A DNA stretch of 64,000 nt, taken from NCBI RefSeq assembly GCF_013372265.1, contig NZ_CP054051.1:124001-188000 (forward strand), in the 5' to 3' direction. A program made the position numbers and the translations under genes. Origin of the DNA: Aliarcobacter cibarius. GTDB taxonomy: Bacteria; Campylobacterota; Campylobacteria; Campylobacterales; Arcobacteraceae. Positions 53,516-62,528 of the stretch are shown here, piece by piece. Under the pieces are notes generated by a model. It was not told the DNA's origin. It did not search any database and worked only from the letters and a program-made list of their open reading frames with translations. Position 1 is the stretch's first letter, and each line of letters begins with the position of its first letter.

Positions 53516-54224
53516 TTTAAAAATATTTAGTTTATTGCTTATGATATATTTTATTTCATTATCAAATCTAAATGCAAATTCATATTCAAAAACTAAAAAA
53601 ATCCTATTAAAAAAAGTATATTTTGATAACCAATTTACTTTTTATTGTGGAAATCCTTATGAAATAAAGCAGATAAAAGGTAAACAGAGAACAGTTATTA
53701 TTGAAGATAAAAAATATTATTCCCCAAAAAATAGCTCTTTTTTTAACTTTTTTGCAAATAGTAATAATGAAAGATCAAAAGTTGTTGAATGGGAACATGT
53801 AGTGCCAATTCAAGTTCTTGCACAAAATTTACCTTGTTGGAAAGATGGTGGAAGAAAAGCTTGTAATAAAGATAACACTTTTAGAGCTATGGAATCTGAT
53901 ATGTACAATCTTGTTCCTGCTATAGGAGAAATTAACAACGATAGAAGCAATTATAAATTTGGTGATAAATTACCAAAAAAACAGCAATATGGAAAATGTG
54001 AATTTGAAGTTGATTCTAAAAATAAAATAGCTTATCCAAAAAAAGAGATTAGAGGAGATATTGCTAGAATCTATTTTTATATGTCAAATAAATATAATTT
54101 TAAAATCTCAAAACAAGAAAAAATAATGTTTGAGAAATGGAATCAAGAAGACCCTATTTCACAATGGGAGAAAACAAAAATTAAGAGAATTGAAGAGTTT
54201 ATCTCATTTGATTCAGAGATTTGA
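53502..54224 (+). CDS. Secreted endonuclease I (EndA/NucM family)
   Basis: 240 aa with a hydrophobic signal (about 7-25). A beta-beta-alpha-metal nuclease of the endonuclease I family, which degrades DNA outside the cytoplasm. The catalytic block is VEWEHVVPIQVLA (about 89-101; His in EHVVP) and the second metal-binding block is MYNLVPAIGEINNDRSN (about 131-147). It has internal cysteines (YCGNP, LPCWKDGGRKACN, GKCEF) that fit an oxidised periplasmic protein. Last gene of the small-membrane-protein operon, overlapping the preceding gene by 14 nt. Confidence 0.88.
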   Translation: MTTHNLKIFSLLLMIYFISLSNLNANSYSKTKKILLKKVYFDNQFTFYCGNPYEIKQIKGKQRTVIIEDKKYYSPKNSSFFNFFANSNNERSKVVEWEHVVPIQVLAQNLPCWKDGGRKACNKDNTFRAMESDMYNLVPAIGEINNDRSNYKFGDKLPKKQQYGKCEFEVDSKNKIAYPKKEIRGDIARIYFYMSNKYNFKISKQEKIMFEKWNQEDPISQWEKTKIKRIEEFISFDSEI

Positions 54225-54391
54225 ATATCATCTATTTATTTTCAAATTTTATATTTAGACTAAGGTTGATTAAAAATTATTTACAAATATAACAATTCAA
54301 TTTTATAGTATTTATTTAATAAAATATTTTTCCAATAAAAACGAAAAACAATCAAGGGTTTTTCCAGTCCCTGATATGAAAATCTATTTTT

Positions 54392-55378
54392 TTATTCTAC
54401 TAATCCTTCAAGTGGTGGAATAAACCTAATATCTGTTGTTCCACAATATTCAAATACCTGAGAACCTGGATAGTATTTGATATGAAATTTTGCGAGTTCT
54501 TTTTCATACTCTTTTAAATATTGTTTAGCAGATGTTACTTGCCTTGGTGTTTCACATGGATAATTTATAGTTTCAAGAAGCTGCATTAACTTTATTCTTT
54601 GAATATTATCAGCACTAGCATCATGAGTAATAAAAAACTCAATTATTGACCTAATAAATGCACTACCCTTGCCTCTTATACTGATCAAATCATCAAATCG
54701 TTTATTATAATTTATTGACATTGTTTTATTAAAATATTCTGAATATAATGAAGATAAAATAATAACATATGATTGTTCTTTTGAACTATATTTCATCTCT
54801 TGAATAATATTGTAGCTAGAGCTTACTCCTGAACCATTATTATCGCTTCTTACAATTACAACGTCTTTTATATATTCTATTGCTTCTTGAATGTTTTTTT
54901 GAGTTTTACCACTCCATTCCAATCCCAACTTTTGGGCAATTTCATATATACTAAAATAAATAGCTATATTTCCTTTATAAAGAACTGATCTTGCAATATT
55001 ATTAATCATTATACAATCTAATATCATTTTATGATACTGTGTAAGTAGCCTATTTCTAATTTCTACAGTTCCAAAAGCTGTTTCTCTTCTTAAAATATTT
55101 TTATTTGCAACAAACTCTTTAGCTAGAGCACTATTATGAGATATTTTATCAACAGGCATAAATGGACTAACTCTTAAATCCATAAGAGTCGCTGTTGATT
55201 CATTTATCTTTTGTTTTGTATCAAAGAGGCTGTATTGAATTTGACTCTCATCAGGTAAAAAACCTACTTTTTCTTTAGGTACCATCTTCTTAATAAATTT
55301 TGGTTTTATTTCATCATTTTTTTGTACAGCCATGATTTTCCCTTGTTGTATATTTGTAAAACTTTTATCATAATTCAT
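54392..55378 (-). CDS. Probable plasmid replication initiator
   Basis: 328 aa. Composition and spacing fit a winged-helix initiator: IYFSIYEIAQKLGLEWSGKT (about 143-162), then YVIILSSLYSEYFNKTMSIN and ISIRGKGSAFIRSIIEFFI, as in initiators that bind iterons. It overlaps the downstream helicase gene by 11 nt and lies in the same operon as ParB and ParA, 3.5 kb from the iteron cluster. The family (RepC/TrfA-like versus Rep_3) is not settled from sequence alone. Confidence 0.7.
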   Translation of the reverse strand: MNYDKSFTNIQQGKIMAVQKNDEIKPKFIKKMVPKEKVGFLPDESQIQYSLFDTKQKINESTATLMDLRVSPFMPVDKISHNSALAKEFVANKNILRRETAFGTVEIRNRLLTQYHKMILDCIMINNIARSVLYKGNIAIYFSIYEIAQKLGLEWSGKTQKNIQEAIEYIKDVVIVRSDNNGSGVSSSYNIIQEMKYSSKEQSYVIILSSLYSEYFNKTMSINYNKRFDDLISIRGKGSAFIRSIIEFFITHDASADNIQRIKLMQLLETINYPCETPRQVTSAKQYLKEYEKELAKFHIKYYPGSQVFEYCGTTDIRFIPPLEGLVE

Positions 55379-56585
55379 CTACTTCTGTTGCTTCAATATC
55401 CCCAAGCAGTGGTACTGAATATTTTTTAGGCACTCTTTTTTCAGTTTCTTTGTAAGGAATAACTTCAACTTTTACATCAAAAAGCTTAATAATATAATCT
55501 TTTTTGTCATTAGAAAAATGATTTGTCTTATCTATAACTACTTTTCTACTTCTTGAATCATTTTCAACTTTTTCAATCACATAATGCATTCTACAAGCAT
55601 CAATAAAAGCACTTGCTCCTCTTGCAGTAGTTTTACTTGTTCCACTTGCCTTTGAATGATGGTGTATTAAAATAATTGTTTTATTCTCGTCTACACACCA
55701 TTTATTTAATAAACTCATAAAAAATCTTGCATCTGCATTTGAATTTTCATCAGCACCAAAGAAAGCTATAAGTGGATCTATCACAATTAATGAAAAATCT
55801 TTTAATTGCTGTTTCATTTCTTCAAATTTTGTATTAATATTCAAATTTTTATCAACAAAATGAAATACTTGCGTCTCTTTTCCTAAAACAGAAATTCTTT
55901 GATTAATAGTTAAATTATGATGGACTTTACAAAGACTTAGTGCTCTTTTTTTTGATACCCCTATTTCATCTTCACTTAGCCATAAAAATGCCCTATTCTC
56001 TTTATATTTTGAAATGTAGTTCAAAGCTAAATATAATGAAAGATAACTTTTTCCACTTCCACCAGCAGCACTTATGATATTTATCTCATTTTCTTGAATT
56101 GGCAAAACATCTTCTAATAGAAAGTTTGGTGTTTTTTCTTTTACATTTGAAAAATCTACAAGATTAAATAGTTCTTGTCTTTTAAAATCTCTACTTCTTA
56201 TTATTAAATCTTGTAGTTCATTTATTTTATCAATACTATTTGAATCTGAACTAGCTATCTTTCTTAATTGATCCTGCAAAAATATTTTATAATTATTTTC
56301 TTGTAATTCATTGTAAATAGATTTTATTTGAGTTAGTGGATTAGTTGTTATGATATTTATTAATGTTTGTTCATAGCTATTCCCTAGCTTTGCAACTATT
56401 GCTTCTTCATTAATTGGGAAATTATTTTTATTTAACTCTTGCATAACATCAAATATATTTTTATATTGTTGATTTGAAAATATATTTTCTTTTACATCTT
56501 TGATAGTATTATTATCAAATAAAATTGTAGAGAGAATCCCTCTCTCCATACTATCTATAAAAGTTAAATCTAATTTATTAAACAT
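55368..56585 (-). CDS. RepA/DnaB-type replicative helicase (AAA_25)
   Basis: 405 aa. An N-terminal DnaB-N-like part (RGILSTILFDNNTIKDV, about 15-31) is followed by a RecA-fold ATPase: Walker A ISAAGGSGKSYLS (about 170-182), Walker B LIVIDPLIAFF and a conserved LIHHHSKASGTSKTTARGAS block like RSF1010 RepA. It would unwind the origin after loading by the initiator. The gene order initiator-helicase-ParB-ParA supports a self-contained replicon. Confidence 0.82.
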   Translation of the reverse strand: MFNKLDLTFIDSMERGILSTILFDNNTIKDVKENIFSNQQYKNIFDVMQELNKNNFPINEEAIVAKLGNSYEQTLINIITTNPLTQIKSIYNELQENNYKIFLQDQLRKIASSDSNSIDKINELQDLIIRSRDFKRQELFNLVDFSNVKEKTPNFLLEDVLPIQENEINIISAAGGSGKSYLSLYLALNYISKYKENRAFLWLSEDEIGVSKKRALSLCKVHHNLTINQRISVLGKETQVFHFVDKNLNINTKFEEMKQQLKDFSLIVIDPLIAFFGADENSNADARFFMSLLNKWCVDENKTIILIHHHSKASGTSKTTARGASAFIDACRMHYVIEKVENDSRSRKVVIDKTNHFSNDKKDYIIKLFDVKVEVIPYKETEKRVPKKYSVPLLGDIEATEVDEL

Positions 56586-56596
56586 ATGCCCTACTT

Positions 56597-57484
56597 CTAG
56601 TTACTATTACTTAATATGATTTTTTTAATATACTCTTCTATATTTTTAGAATCATCTAATTTAAAAACACTCATATCAATCTCTATTTTTAGCTTATTTT
56701 TTTTACTTTCTATATCAACACCTGTAATAAGTGGTAATTCAAATGGATAAGTTTTTATTTTTTGAGTTTTATTTTTTTTACTATTTTCTTTATTTTTATT
56801 TTCTGTGAACTCTTGAAGTTTATCTTTTATCTCTTTGTGTGTTAAATCATTTTCGATTAATCTTAAAATCAATTCATAATGTTCTAGAGTAGGGCACTTT
56901 AAAATATTGTTTAATATAGCTGTATTTTTTAGTTTATTCTCTTGAATTAACAATTGGCATTCTTCGGAAAAATTACTCAGATTAATTATATCTGCAATTG
57001 TTGTTTTTGATTTTCCACTTAGTGCAGCTATATCTCTATAACTTTTATTGTACTCTTCATTTAATTTTTTAAAAGCATTCGCTTCCTCAATCAGTGTTAA
57101 ATCTTCTCTTTGTAAATTTTCTATTAAAGATAATTCTCTTAATTTTTCATCTGTTATATTGTATAAAAGATTTGCATCTATATATTCTAATCCTGCTATT
57201 TGGTGAGCTCTTAATCTTCTCTCTCCTGCTATTAAAATCAGTTCATCATTTATTTGTGCAACTGTAATAGCTTGAATTAGGCCATTTTGTTTTATTGATT
57301 CTGCTAAATCATTTAATTTTTGCTCATCAAAATATTTTCTAGGTTGAAAAGGGTTTAATTTTATTTCAGAAACTTTCAATCTACTCTCTTTTACATTTGC
57401 TTGTGCAATGTTTTTATTTGATTGTGCAGCTGCTGCTAATTTAATTTGTTCCAACTTAGATAAAGGTTTGTTTTGGTTACTCAT
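56597..57484 (-). CDS. parB: ParB-family partition protein
   Basis: 295 aa. ParB/Srx N-terminal region with LKVSEIKLNPFQPRKYFDE (30-48) and the CTP-binding block LIAGERRLRAHQ (about 88-99), then the helix-turn-helix KSYRDIAALSGKSKTTIADI (about 141-160) that binds parS. The C-terminus is a charged dimerisation part. It forms an operon with ParA, 41 nt apart, the gap holding one TGTCCG/CGGACA dyad. It partitions the element at cell division. Confidence 0.9.
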   Translation of the reverse strand: MSNQNKPLSKLEQIKLAAAAQSNKNIAQANVKESRLKVSEIKLNPFQPRKYFDEQKLNDLAESIKQNGLIQAITVAQINDELILIAGERRLRAHQIAGLEYIDANLLYNITDEKLRELSLIENLQREDLTLIEEANAFKKLNEEYNKSYRDIAALSGKSKTTIADIINLSNFSEECQLLIQENKLKNTAILNNILKCPTLEHYELILRLIENDLTHKEIKDKLQEFTENKNKENSKKNKTQKIKTYPFELPLITGVDIESKKNKLKIEIDMSVFKLDDSKNIEEYIKKIILSNSN

Positions 57485-57500
57485 AAATTCCTCTTTTTAC

Positions 57501-57517
57501 TGTCCGGAGAACGGACA
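57501..57517. promoter_or_regulatory. TGTCCG-N5-CGGACA dyad, candidate parS or ParA operator (site B)
   Basis: Palindrome TGTCCGGAGAACGGACA in the 41-nt gap between ParA and ParB, identical in both arms to the dyad upstream of ParA. Confidence 0.6.
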
Positions 57518-57525
57518 AAATATTT

Positions 57526-58593
57526 TTATTGTTCTTTTAATGCTTCTTTTTCTAATATTTTTGTAACTATTTCATTTGTTAAAAGCATATAAGCTTTAGT
57601 TGAATCATGTTTAAAATCTGTAAAAATCATTGCGCCTAAACCTAATTGCGATTCTCCAACTTTTTCATAGTGAGATATTTGAGTATCAAATATTTTTGCA
57701 GTATTGTTTGTTATTTGCATAAGATTTAAATTATCTTGCTCTATTATTGCTTTATGAAGTGATGAAGTTCCAATATCTCCAACAATACCACCTAATACAA
57801 ATAAATCTTTATTTTTTCTCATTCGATAGCTTCTACTTATTGCTTTAATTGGAGCAAAAACATCAGGTACTCCAATTGAAGAGTAGGGCTCTGGTTTTAA
57901 TGAAATAATGAAATAGTCACTTGCCATTAAACAAGTTCTTAATATTGTATCTGTTCTTGGAGGAGTATCAATTATTATAAAATCATAATCATTTTTGATA
58001 AATGATAATATATATTCTAAACTATCTTCTGTATTTGCTAAATCATCTAAGTATCTAATTTTGTCAATCATTTTTGGATCGTTTGGTAAAATATCTAACT
58101 TTCCTGTAATTTCTGGTCTTTGTACATTTACAATTGATTCTCTAATATTTTTTTCAAATTCAACATCTGATAAATCTTCTTTTATGTTCAACATCAGTTG
58201 TATAGTATTATTTTCAACTAAATCATATTGATTTTGAAAAATTCCAAACCCTTTTGTAGCATTTCCTTGTGGATCAGCATCAATCAAAAGAACTTTGTAT
58301 CCATAAAATGCCAAAGTTGCACTAATATTTTGAGTATTAGTAGTTTTTAATACTCCACCTTTATGATTTCCTATTGATATAACAATACAACCAGGAGCAA
58401 GCTCTTTTTTTGCTTCAACTAGTTCTAAAGTATCTCTTAAACAACTTGGAATGTAATACTTTTTTGTAGATTGAAAATGTGGTAATTTTCCTTCATCTAA
58501 AAGTTGTTTAATTTTTGTTTCAGATATACCAGCGAACTCACTATATTTTTGTTTACTTAGATATTCTACAGAAGATATATTTTCAATTGACAT
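57526..58593 (-). CDS. parA: ParA-family partition ATPase with N-terminal HTH
   Basis: 355 aa. The N-terminal ~60 residues are a MerR/phage-type helix-turn-helix (KYSEFAGISETKIKQLLDEG), as in type Ia ParA proteins that repress their own operon. The deviant Walker A is GNHKGGVLKTT (about 77-87), followed by DADPQGNATKG and FIIIDTPPRTD. It moves ParB-bound DNA along a nucleoid gradient. A TGTCCG/CGGACA dyad lies 17 nt before the start and is the likely autoregulatory operator. Confidence 0.93.
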   Translation of the reverse strand: MSIENISSVEYLSKQKYSEFAGISETKIKQLLDEGKLPHFQSTKKYYIPSCLRDTLELVEAKKELAPGCIVISIGNHKGGVLKTTNTQNISATLAFYGYKVLLIDADPQGNATKGFGIFQNQYDLVENNTIQLMLNIKEDLSDVEFEKNIRESIVNVQRPEITGKLDILPNDPKMIDKIRYLDDLANTEDSLEYILSFIKNDYDFIIIDTPPRTDTILRTCLMASDYFIISLKPEPYSSIGVPDVFAPIKAISRSYRMRKNKDLFVLGGIVGDIGTSSLHKAIIEQDNLNLMQITNNTAKIFDTQISHYEKVGESQLGLGAMIFTDFKHDSTKAYMLLTNEIVTKILEKEALKEQ

Positions 58594-58610
58594 TATCTAC
58601 CTTTATTTTC

Positions 58611-58627
58611 TGTCCGTAGAACGGACA
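58611..58627. promoter_or_regulatory. TGTCCG-N5-CGGACA dyad, candidate parS or ParA operator (site A)
   Basis: Palindrome TGTCCGTAGAACGGACA upstream of ParA; differs from site B in one of the five central bases. Confidence 0.6.
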
Positions 58628-58876
58628 ATATGTTTTAGTGATTTTAACATATTTTTTTTAAAATGACTCAAAATATATCATATTTTTTGATAATTTTACT
58701 ATTTTTTTAAGTGATTATCTTTTTTTAAAACTAAAATTACTTAAAACCAAAAATATTAAAAAAATATTTTTAACTAAAAAACAACTTCAAAAATATTAAA
58801 AAAAATATAATTCAAGGTAAAAAATTTCTATCTGAAATATATTTTTAATTATTGAACTACCTATTTATAGAGATTT
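58628..58876. other. AT-rich non-coding stretch upstream of the repeats
   Basis: About 250 bases of very AT-rich sequence with A- and T-tracts and no gene. It lies between the ParA operator and the 267-bp repeats. Composition fits a DNA-unwinding element, but no DnaA box was recognised. Confidence 0.4.
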
Positions 58877-59547
58877 GTTTACACCCAAAGTACATAAGCT
58901 GTTTAATGAAGTTCAAACTGAATTATATTTTTTTTATTATAATTCAAGTGCCCATTTTAGGGGAGTTTTATACTCCTTTCTAGTTATAAAGTGCCTATTT
59001 GCCAACATTTGTTTACACCCAAAGTACATAAGCTATTCAACAAAATCAAAATTGAATAATATTAAAAAAAATATAATTCAAGATACGAATTTTAGGACAA
59101 ATCAGAATTTTTTTATTTGTGAAGTACCTATTTCTCAACATTCGTTTACACCCAAAGTACATAAGCTGTTTAATGAAGTTCAAACTGAATTATATTTTTT
59201 TTATTATAATTCAAGTGCCCATTTTAGGGGAGTTTTATACTCCTTTCTAGTTATAAAGTGCCTATTTGCCAACATTTGTTTACACCCAAAGTACATAAGC
59301 TATTCAACAAAATCAAAATTGAATAATATTAAAAAAAATATAATTCAAGATACGAATTTTAGGACAAATCAGAATTTTTTTATTTGTGAAGTACCTATTT
59401 CTCAACATTCGTTTACACCCAAAGTACATAAGCTGTTTAATGAAGTTCAAACTGAATTATATTTTTTTTATTATAATTCAAGTGCCCATTTTAGGGGAGT
59501 TTTATACTCCTTTCTAGTTATAAAGTGCCTATTTGCCAACATTTGTT
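58877..59547. repeat. 267-bp tandem repeat (2.5 copies) built from 133/134-bp half units
   Basis: The unit starts with GTTTACACCCAAAGTACATA at 58877, 59144 and 59411, an exact 267-nt period. Each unit contains a second diverged half starting at 59011 and 59278. Every half begins with the iteron-like TACACCCAAAGTACATAAG. The period is 89 codons, so a plus-strand frame stays open by arithmetic; I do not regard it as a gene. Confidence 0.85.
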
Positions 59548-59841
59548 TACACCCATAGTACATCAAGTTACACCCATAGTACATCAAATACACCCATAGT
59601 ACATTATTTTAGAGCAAGAAAATTTTTTCTTAAACAAATTTTTACACCCATAGTACATCAAAAAAAATAAGGATTTTTTATCTTACTTGAAGAAAAATGC
59701 CTATTTTAGGGCTAGTACACTAAAAAATACACCCATAGTACATCAAATACACCCATAGTACACCTATGTTCCACCCAAAGTACACTAAAAACAACAAATT
59801 TTACACCCATAGTACATCAAAATACACCCATAGTACACTAG
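59548..59841. repeat. oriV: Iteron cluster (likely replication origin)
   Basis: Nine copies of TACACCCATAGTACATCAA or close variants starting at 59548, 59569, 59589, 59643, 59728, 59748, 59770 (diverged), 59802 and 59823. Most neighbours are 20-22 nt apart, about two helical turns. The same core opens each half unit of the adjacent 267-bp repeat (with AAAG for ATAG). Direct repeats of this kind next to initiator, helicase and par genes mark an iteron origin. There is no gene inside. Confidence 0.82.
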
Positions 59842-59856
59842 CTCTTAAAGACTATT

Positions 59857-59904
59857 AAAGACTTATTAAAGAAGTCTTTTTAATAACTTTTTTCAGAAGT
59901 TATT
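59857..59904. other. Two adjacent 8-bp hairpins at the iteron edge
   Basis: AAAGACTT / AAGTCTTT (loop 7 nt) followed directly by AATAACTT / AAGTTATT (loop 7 nt). The two stems share the sequence ACTT...AAGT. Perhaps a terminator or a replication-related structure. The ~280 bases that follow (59905-60181) are AT-rich with a short GATTACGACCGATTG repeat and no gene. Confidence 0.5.
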
Positions 59905-60181
59905 AAAAATGTATAAAACAAAAGGAATTAGCACCTAAAATGAGAAAAGTAGGGCAAAAATACATTTTTAAAAATATAGAACCTCTATTTTATCGATATT
60001 CTCAATAATTAAATAAATTTTTTTTTATATAATATATATAAATTTCTCAATTTATGTGTTAATGTTTATTTTAAATAATAGAGTTTATACAGCCAAAAAT
60101 TTCAAAAGAAAAAATATTAAATGTTGAAGAACAAAATATCTTTCCGACCGATTACGACCGATTGTGGCTGATTACGACCGA

Positions 60182-60403
60182 TTGCAAATAGAAGATAAAA
60201 AGATTTTAATATATCTTCTTGACAATGAAAAGATTACAAAAAAACACTAAATCTTACGGGATATAGCGAAACAAAAAACAAAAGAGACACTTAATAGCCT
60301 TATAGAAAAAAATTTAATAGTGAGAGTAGGGCAGAGTAGAAGCACATATTATAAACTTTCAAAGAGATATAAGTTTATACAGATATATAAATCACCAACT
60401 TAA
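60182..60403 (+). pseudogene. Winged-helix C-terminal fragment with internal stop
   Basis: A frame reading LQIEDKKILIYLLDNEKITK then a TAA, then ILRDIAKQKTKETLNSLIEK, NLIVRVGQSRSTYYKLSKRY and a final stop. The pattern (helix, helix, wing with GQSRSTYYKL) is that of the winged helix at the C-terminus of Fic- and RecG/AlbA-type proteins. The N-terminal part is missing, so it is a decayed gene end. Confidence 0.55.
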
Positions 60404-60455
60404 GTAAATCACTCGTGCTACAATTTATTTATAAACTTATCACAAGGATTAAAAA

Positions 60456-60788
60456 ATGGAAAATAAAAACAATGATCTTAATGAAGAGGATTATCAAGTA
60501 ATTCTTTCTAAAACTGGAAAAATAAAAAGTGAAGTAAGATTTTTTAGTGTTAATGAAAATATGTGGCAAATATTAGCTGATGATTATACTAATGAAACAT
60601 CTGTTGCAAAAGGTTTATTGGTTAAAGTTGAGTTTAATTCTACAGTGAATGCTAATAGTTTTAAAGATTCAATGATTTTAGTCGATGCTTTAACTGAAGA
60701 TTGTGATCTGATTTTTGAATCATCTATAAATGAAGATATTCCAAATGAGACAATCAAGTGTACAATGTTATTTTCAGGTATAGAGTAA
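60456..60788 (+). CDS. Hypothetical 110-aa protein
   Basis: Acidic, cytoplasmic, mixed strands and helices (ILSKTGKIKSEVRFFSVNEN, GLLVKVEFNSTVNANSFKDS). No family recognised. It has its own ribosome site (CACAAGGA, 11 nt before the ATG) and lies 83 nt before the WYL gene on the same strand. Could be part of the accessory cargo that starts here. Confidence 0.6.
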   Translation: MENKNNDLNEEDYQVILSKTGKIKSEVRFFSVNENMWQILADDYTNETSVAKGLLVKVEFNSTVNANSFKDSMILVDALTEDCDLIFESSINEDIPNETIKCTMLFSGIE

Positions 60789-60871
60789 ATTTGTATAAAA
60801 ATATAATTTTATTTTGTGATGAAAAATAAAAATCTTACATAAATCTTACAACTATTAGCTAATATAATTAT

Positions 60872-61798
60872 ATGAACTTAAACAATAGAGTAGAAAGAAT
60901 AAAAGCTATATTAGATTTGTTAAATCAAGGATATAATCTTTCAACACCTAGTCTTGTTGAAAGATTTAATATTTCTAAAAAAATCATTCAAACTGATTTT
61001 AAAGATTTTATTCTTCCTTTACTACCTAATGAAACAATCTATTATGATTACTCTTCAAAAACATATAAAGCTAAAAACAATTTTTTATCTAAAACTCTTT
61101 TTAACTCAAAAGAGTTAGCAATTATTGCTGTATTAAAAAATAAATCTACTGATAAATATAGTGATCATGATTTAAAAGCTAATGTTGATAAACTATTTTT
61201 TAAATTTGAAAAAGAACTATCTAATCAACTTTACTCTAAATCTTCTGTTGAAAAAATAGATAAGTTTCAAAATGAATTAATACAATTAGAAAATGCTATC
61301 GAGAATAAAAACATTGTTAAATGTTTTTATAATAATAAATATAGAGAAATATACCCTCTTAAAATCTTAAATCTTGAAGGATATTGGTATTTAATAGTTT
61401 TTGAACCTCAAGATAAAAAGATAAAAACATTTCACCTTAACACTATCAAAAAGATTGAAGTATTAAATGCAAACTACAAGTTTGATAAAGAGATAGTAAA
61501 AACATTTGACAATGCTATTACAGCTTACTATAAACCTGAGAATGAACCAATAACTGTAGAACTATTTATAGATGCAACCGTGTCACGGTATTTTTTACGA
61601 AAACCTCTTAATCCTACTCAAAGAGTTATCAAAAAATATGATCATGGTTCACTTGAACTTGAAATCATCATAACAGACTTGATGGAGATAATTCCTACGA
61701 TACAAAGATACATACCTTTTGTTGGAATAATCACTCCTGATGAGCTAAAAATTGAGGTTAAAAACAACATTGATTTGTATCTCAAAAGGTTTGAGTGA
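60872..61798 (+). CDS. WYL-domain transcriptional regulator (308 aa)
   Basis: N-terminal winged helix (NRVERIKAILDLLNQGYNLS, then FNISKKIIQTDFKDFI) followed by a WYL domain (about 145-205; NIVKCFYNNKYREIYPLKIL, then GYWYLIVFE) and a WCX extension with PITVELFIDATVSRYFLRK. The layout is that of WYL regulators that control defence and mobile genes. It precedes a two-gene coupled operon and is its likely regulator. About 79 nt separate it from the next gene. Distinct from the 430-aa WYL protein at 33781. Confidence 0.85.
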   Translation: MNLNNRVERIKAILDLLNQGYNLSTPSLVERFNISKKIIQTDFKDFILPLLPNETIYYDYSSKTYKAKNNFLSKTLFNSKELAIIAVLKNKSTDKYSDHDLKANVDKLFFKFEKELSNQLYSKSSVEKIDKFQNELIQLENAIENKNIVKCFYNNKYREIYPLKILNLEGYWYLIVFEPQDKKIKTFHLNTIKKIEVLNANYKFDKEIVKTFDNAITAYYKPENEPITVELFIDATVSRYFLRKPLNPTQRVIKKYDHGSLELEIIITDLMEIIPTIQRYIPFVGIITPDELKIEVKNNIDLYLKRFE

Positions 61799-61877
61799 TA
61801 AAGTTTGGTAATTTATTTATTATACAATTTCAATTAAGAATATGGAATATTTGAGATATGATTTAGGAGTGTAGAAT

Positions 61878-62528
61878 ATGTCTATTGTTGAATACTATCA
61901 ACAGCAGTTTTCAAAGGATTTAATTAACTTAATGAATTCTCATGAATTCGCAAAAGAGAGGATTTCGATTGTTAGTTTAGTTGATGATATGTCTGCACCG
62001 GACCATTATGGTGTAGTAAGAGATGAATTCAATAGAATTCAGAAAAAGCAATTTTTTCTTTTTAGCTTCTTTTTTTCTGTTTTAATAGATCAAGCCATTC
62101 ATAGTGCTGCAAGACATTTACATCAAGATTTCCAAAATATTGCTCAATATCCTAAGTTGGTTGGTATTTTATCTAGCTACTGGTCGAATCTTCATCCTTC
62201 ATTATTGCTAATCGCTTCAATAAAACATACTGAGAATTTAGAAACTACAGAAAATTACTTTGAAGATTTAGCGAAATTTATTTTAAATGATTACCAAAAA
62301 TTCTTTTATTGTCAATTTCCAAAATATACCAAATTATTGTATTCAAATGAGGAAATAAAGTTTAATTTAAACAATATTTTTAATGAAATTAGTAGAGCAA
62401 TGATATGGACTGATGTTCCAAAGTCTATATGGGCTTATCAATTAAATACAAATGAATTACATTCATATAAAACTATGATAGATATGTTAAATACTGAGTT
62501 AAAAAAAGTTGCAGAGGGGTTAGTATGA
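61878..62528 (+). CDS. Hypothetical 216-aa protein upstream of the repeat protein
   Basis: Helical, probably cytoplasmic, with aromatic-rich segments (KKQFFLFSFFFSVLIDQAIH, about 55-74) and the pattern IHSAARHLHQDFQNI that could bind a metal or nucleic acid. No family recognised. Its TGA overlaps the ATG of the next gene as ATGA, so the two proteins are made together. With the WYL gene upstream this looks like a small defence-type module. Confidence 0.6.
   Translation: MSIVEYYQQQFSKDLINLMNSHEFAKERISIVSLVDDMSAPDHYGVVRDEFNRIQKKQFFLFSFFFSVLIDQAIHSAARHLHQDFQNIAQYPKLVGILSSYWSNLHPSLLLIASIKHTENLETTENYFEDLAKFILNDYQKFFYCQFPKYTKLLYSNEEIKFNLNNIFNEISRAMIWTDVPKSIWAYQLNTNELHSYKTMIDMLNTELKKVAEGLV

Noticed and set aside
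58875-59558. Open frame encoding an 89-residue tandem repeat (227 aa, plus strand)
   Set aside because: It stays open only because the DNA repeat period (267 nt) is a multiple of three. The repeats contain iteron sequence, there is no ribosome site, and the composition is not protein-like.
58877-59841. CRISPR array
   Set aside because: The repeats are iterons and a tandem duplication. Spacers are not unique or of constant length, and no cas gene is present.
59935-60003. Short ORF beginning ATGAGAAAAGTAGGG
   Set aside because: Only about 22 codons, no ribosome site, no homologous copy in the window.
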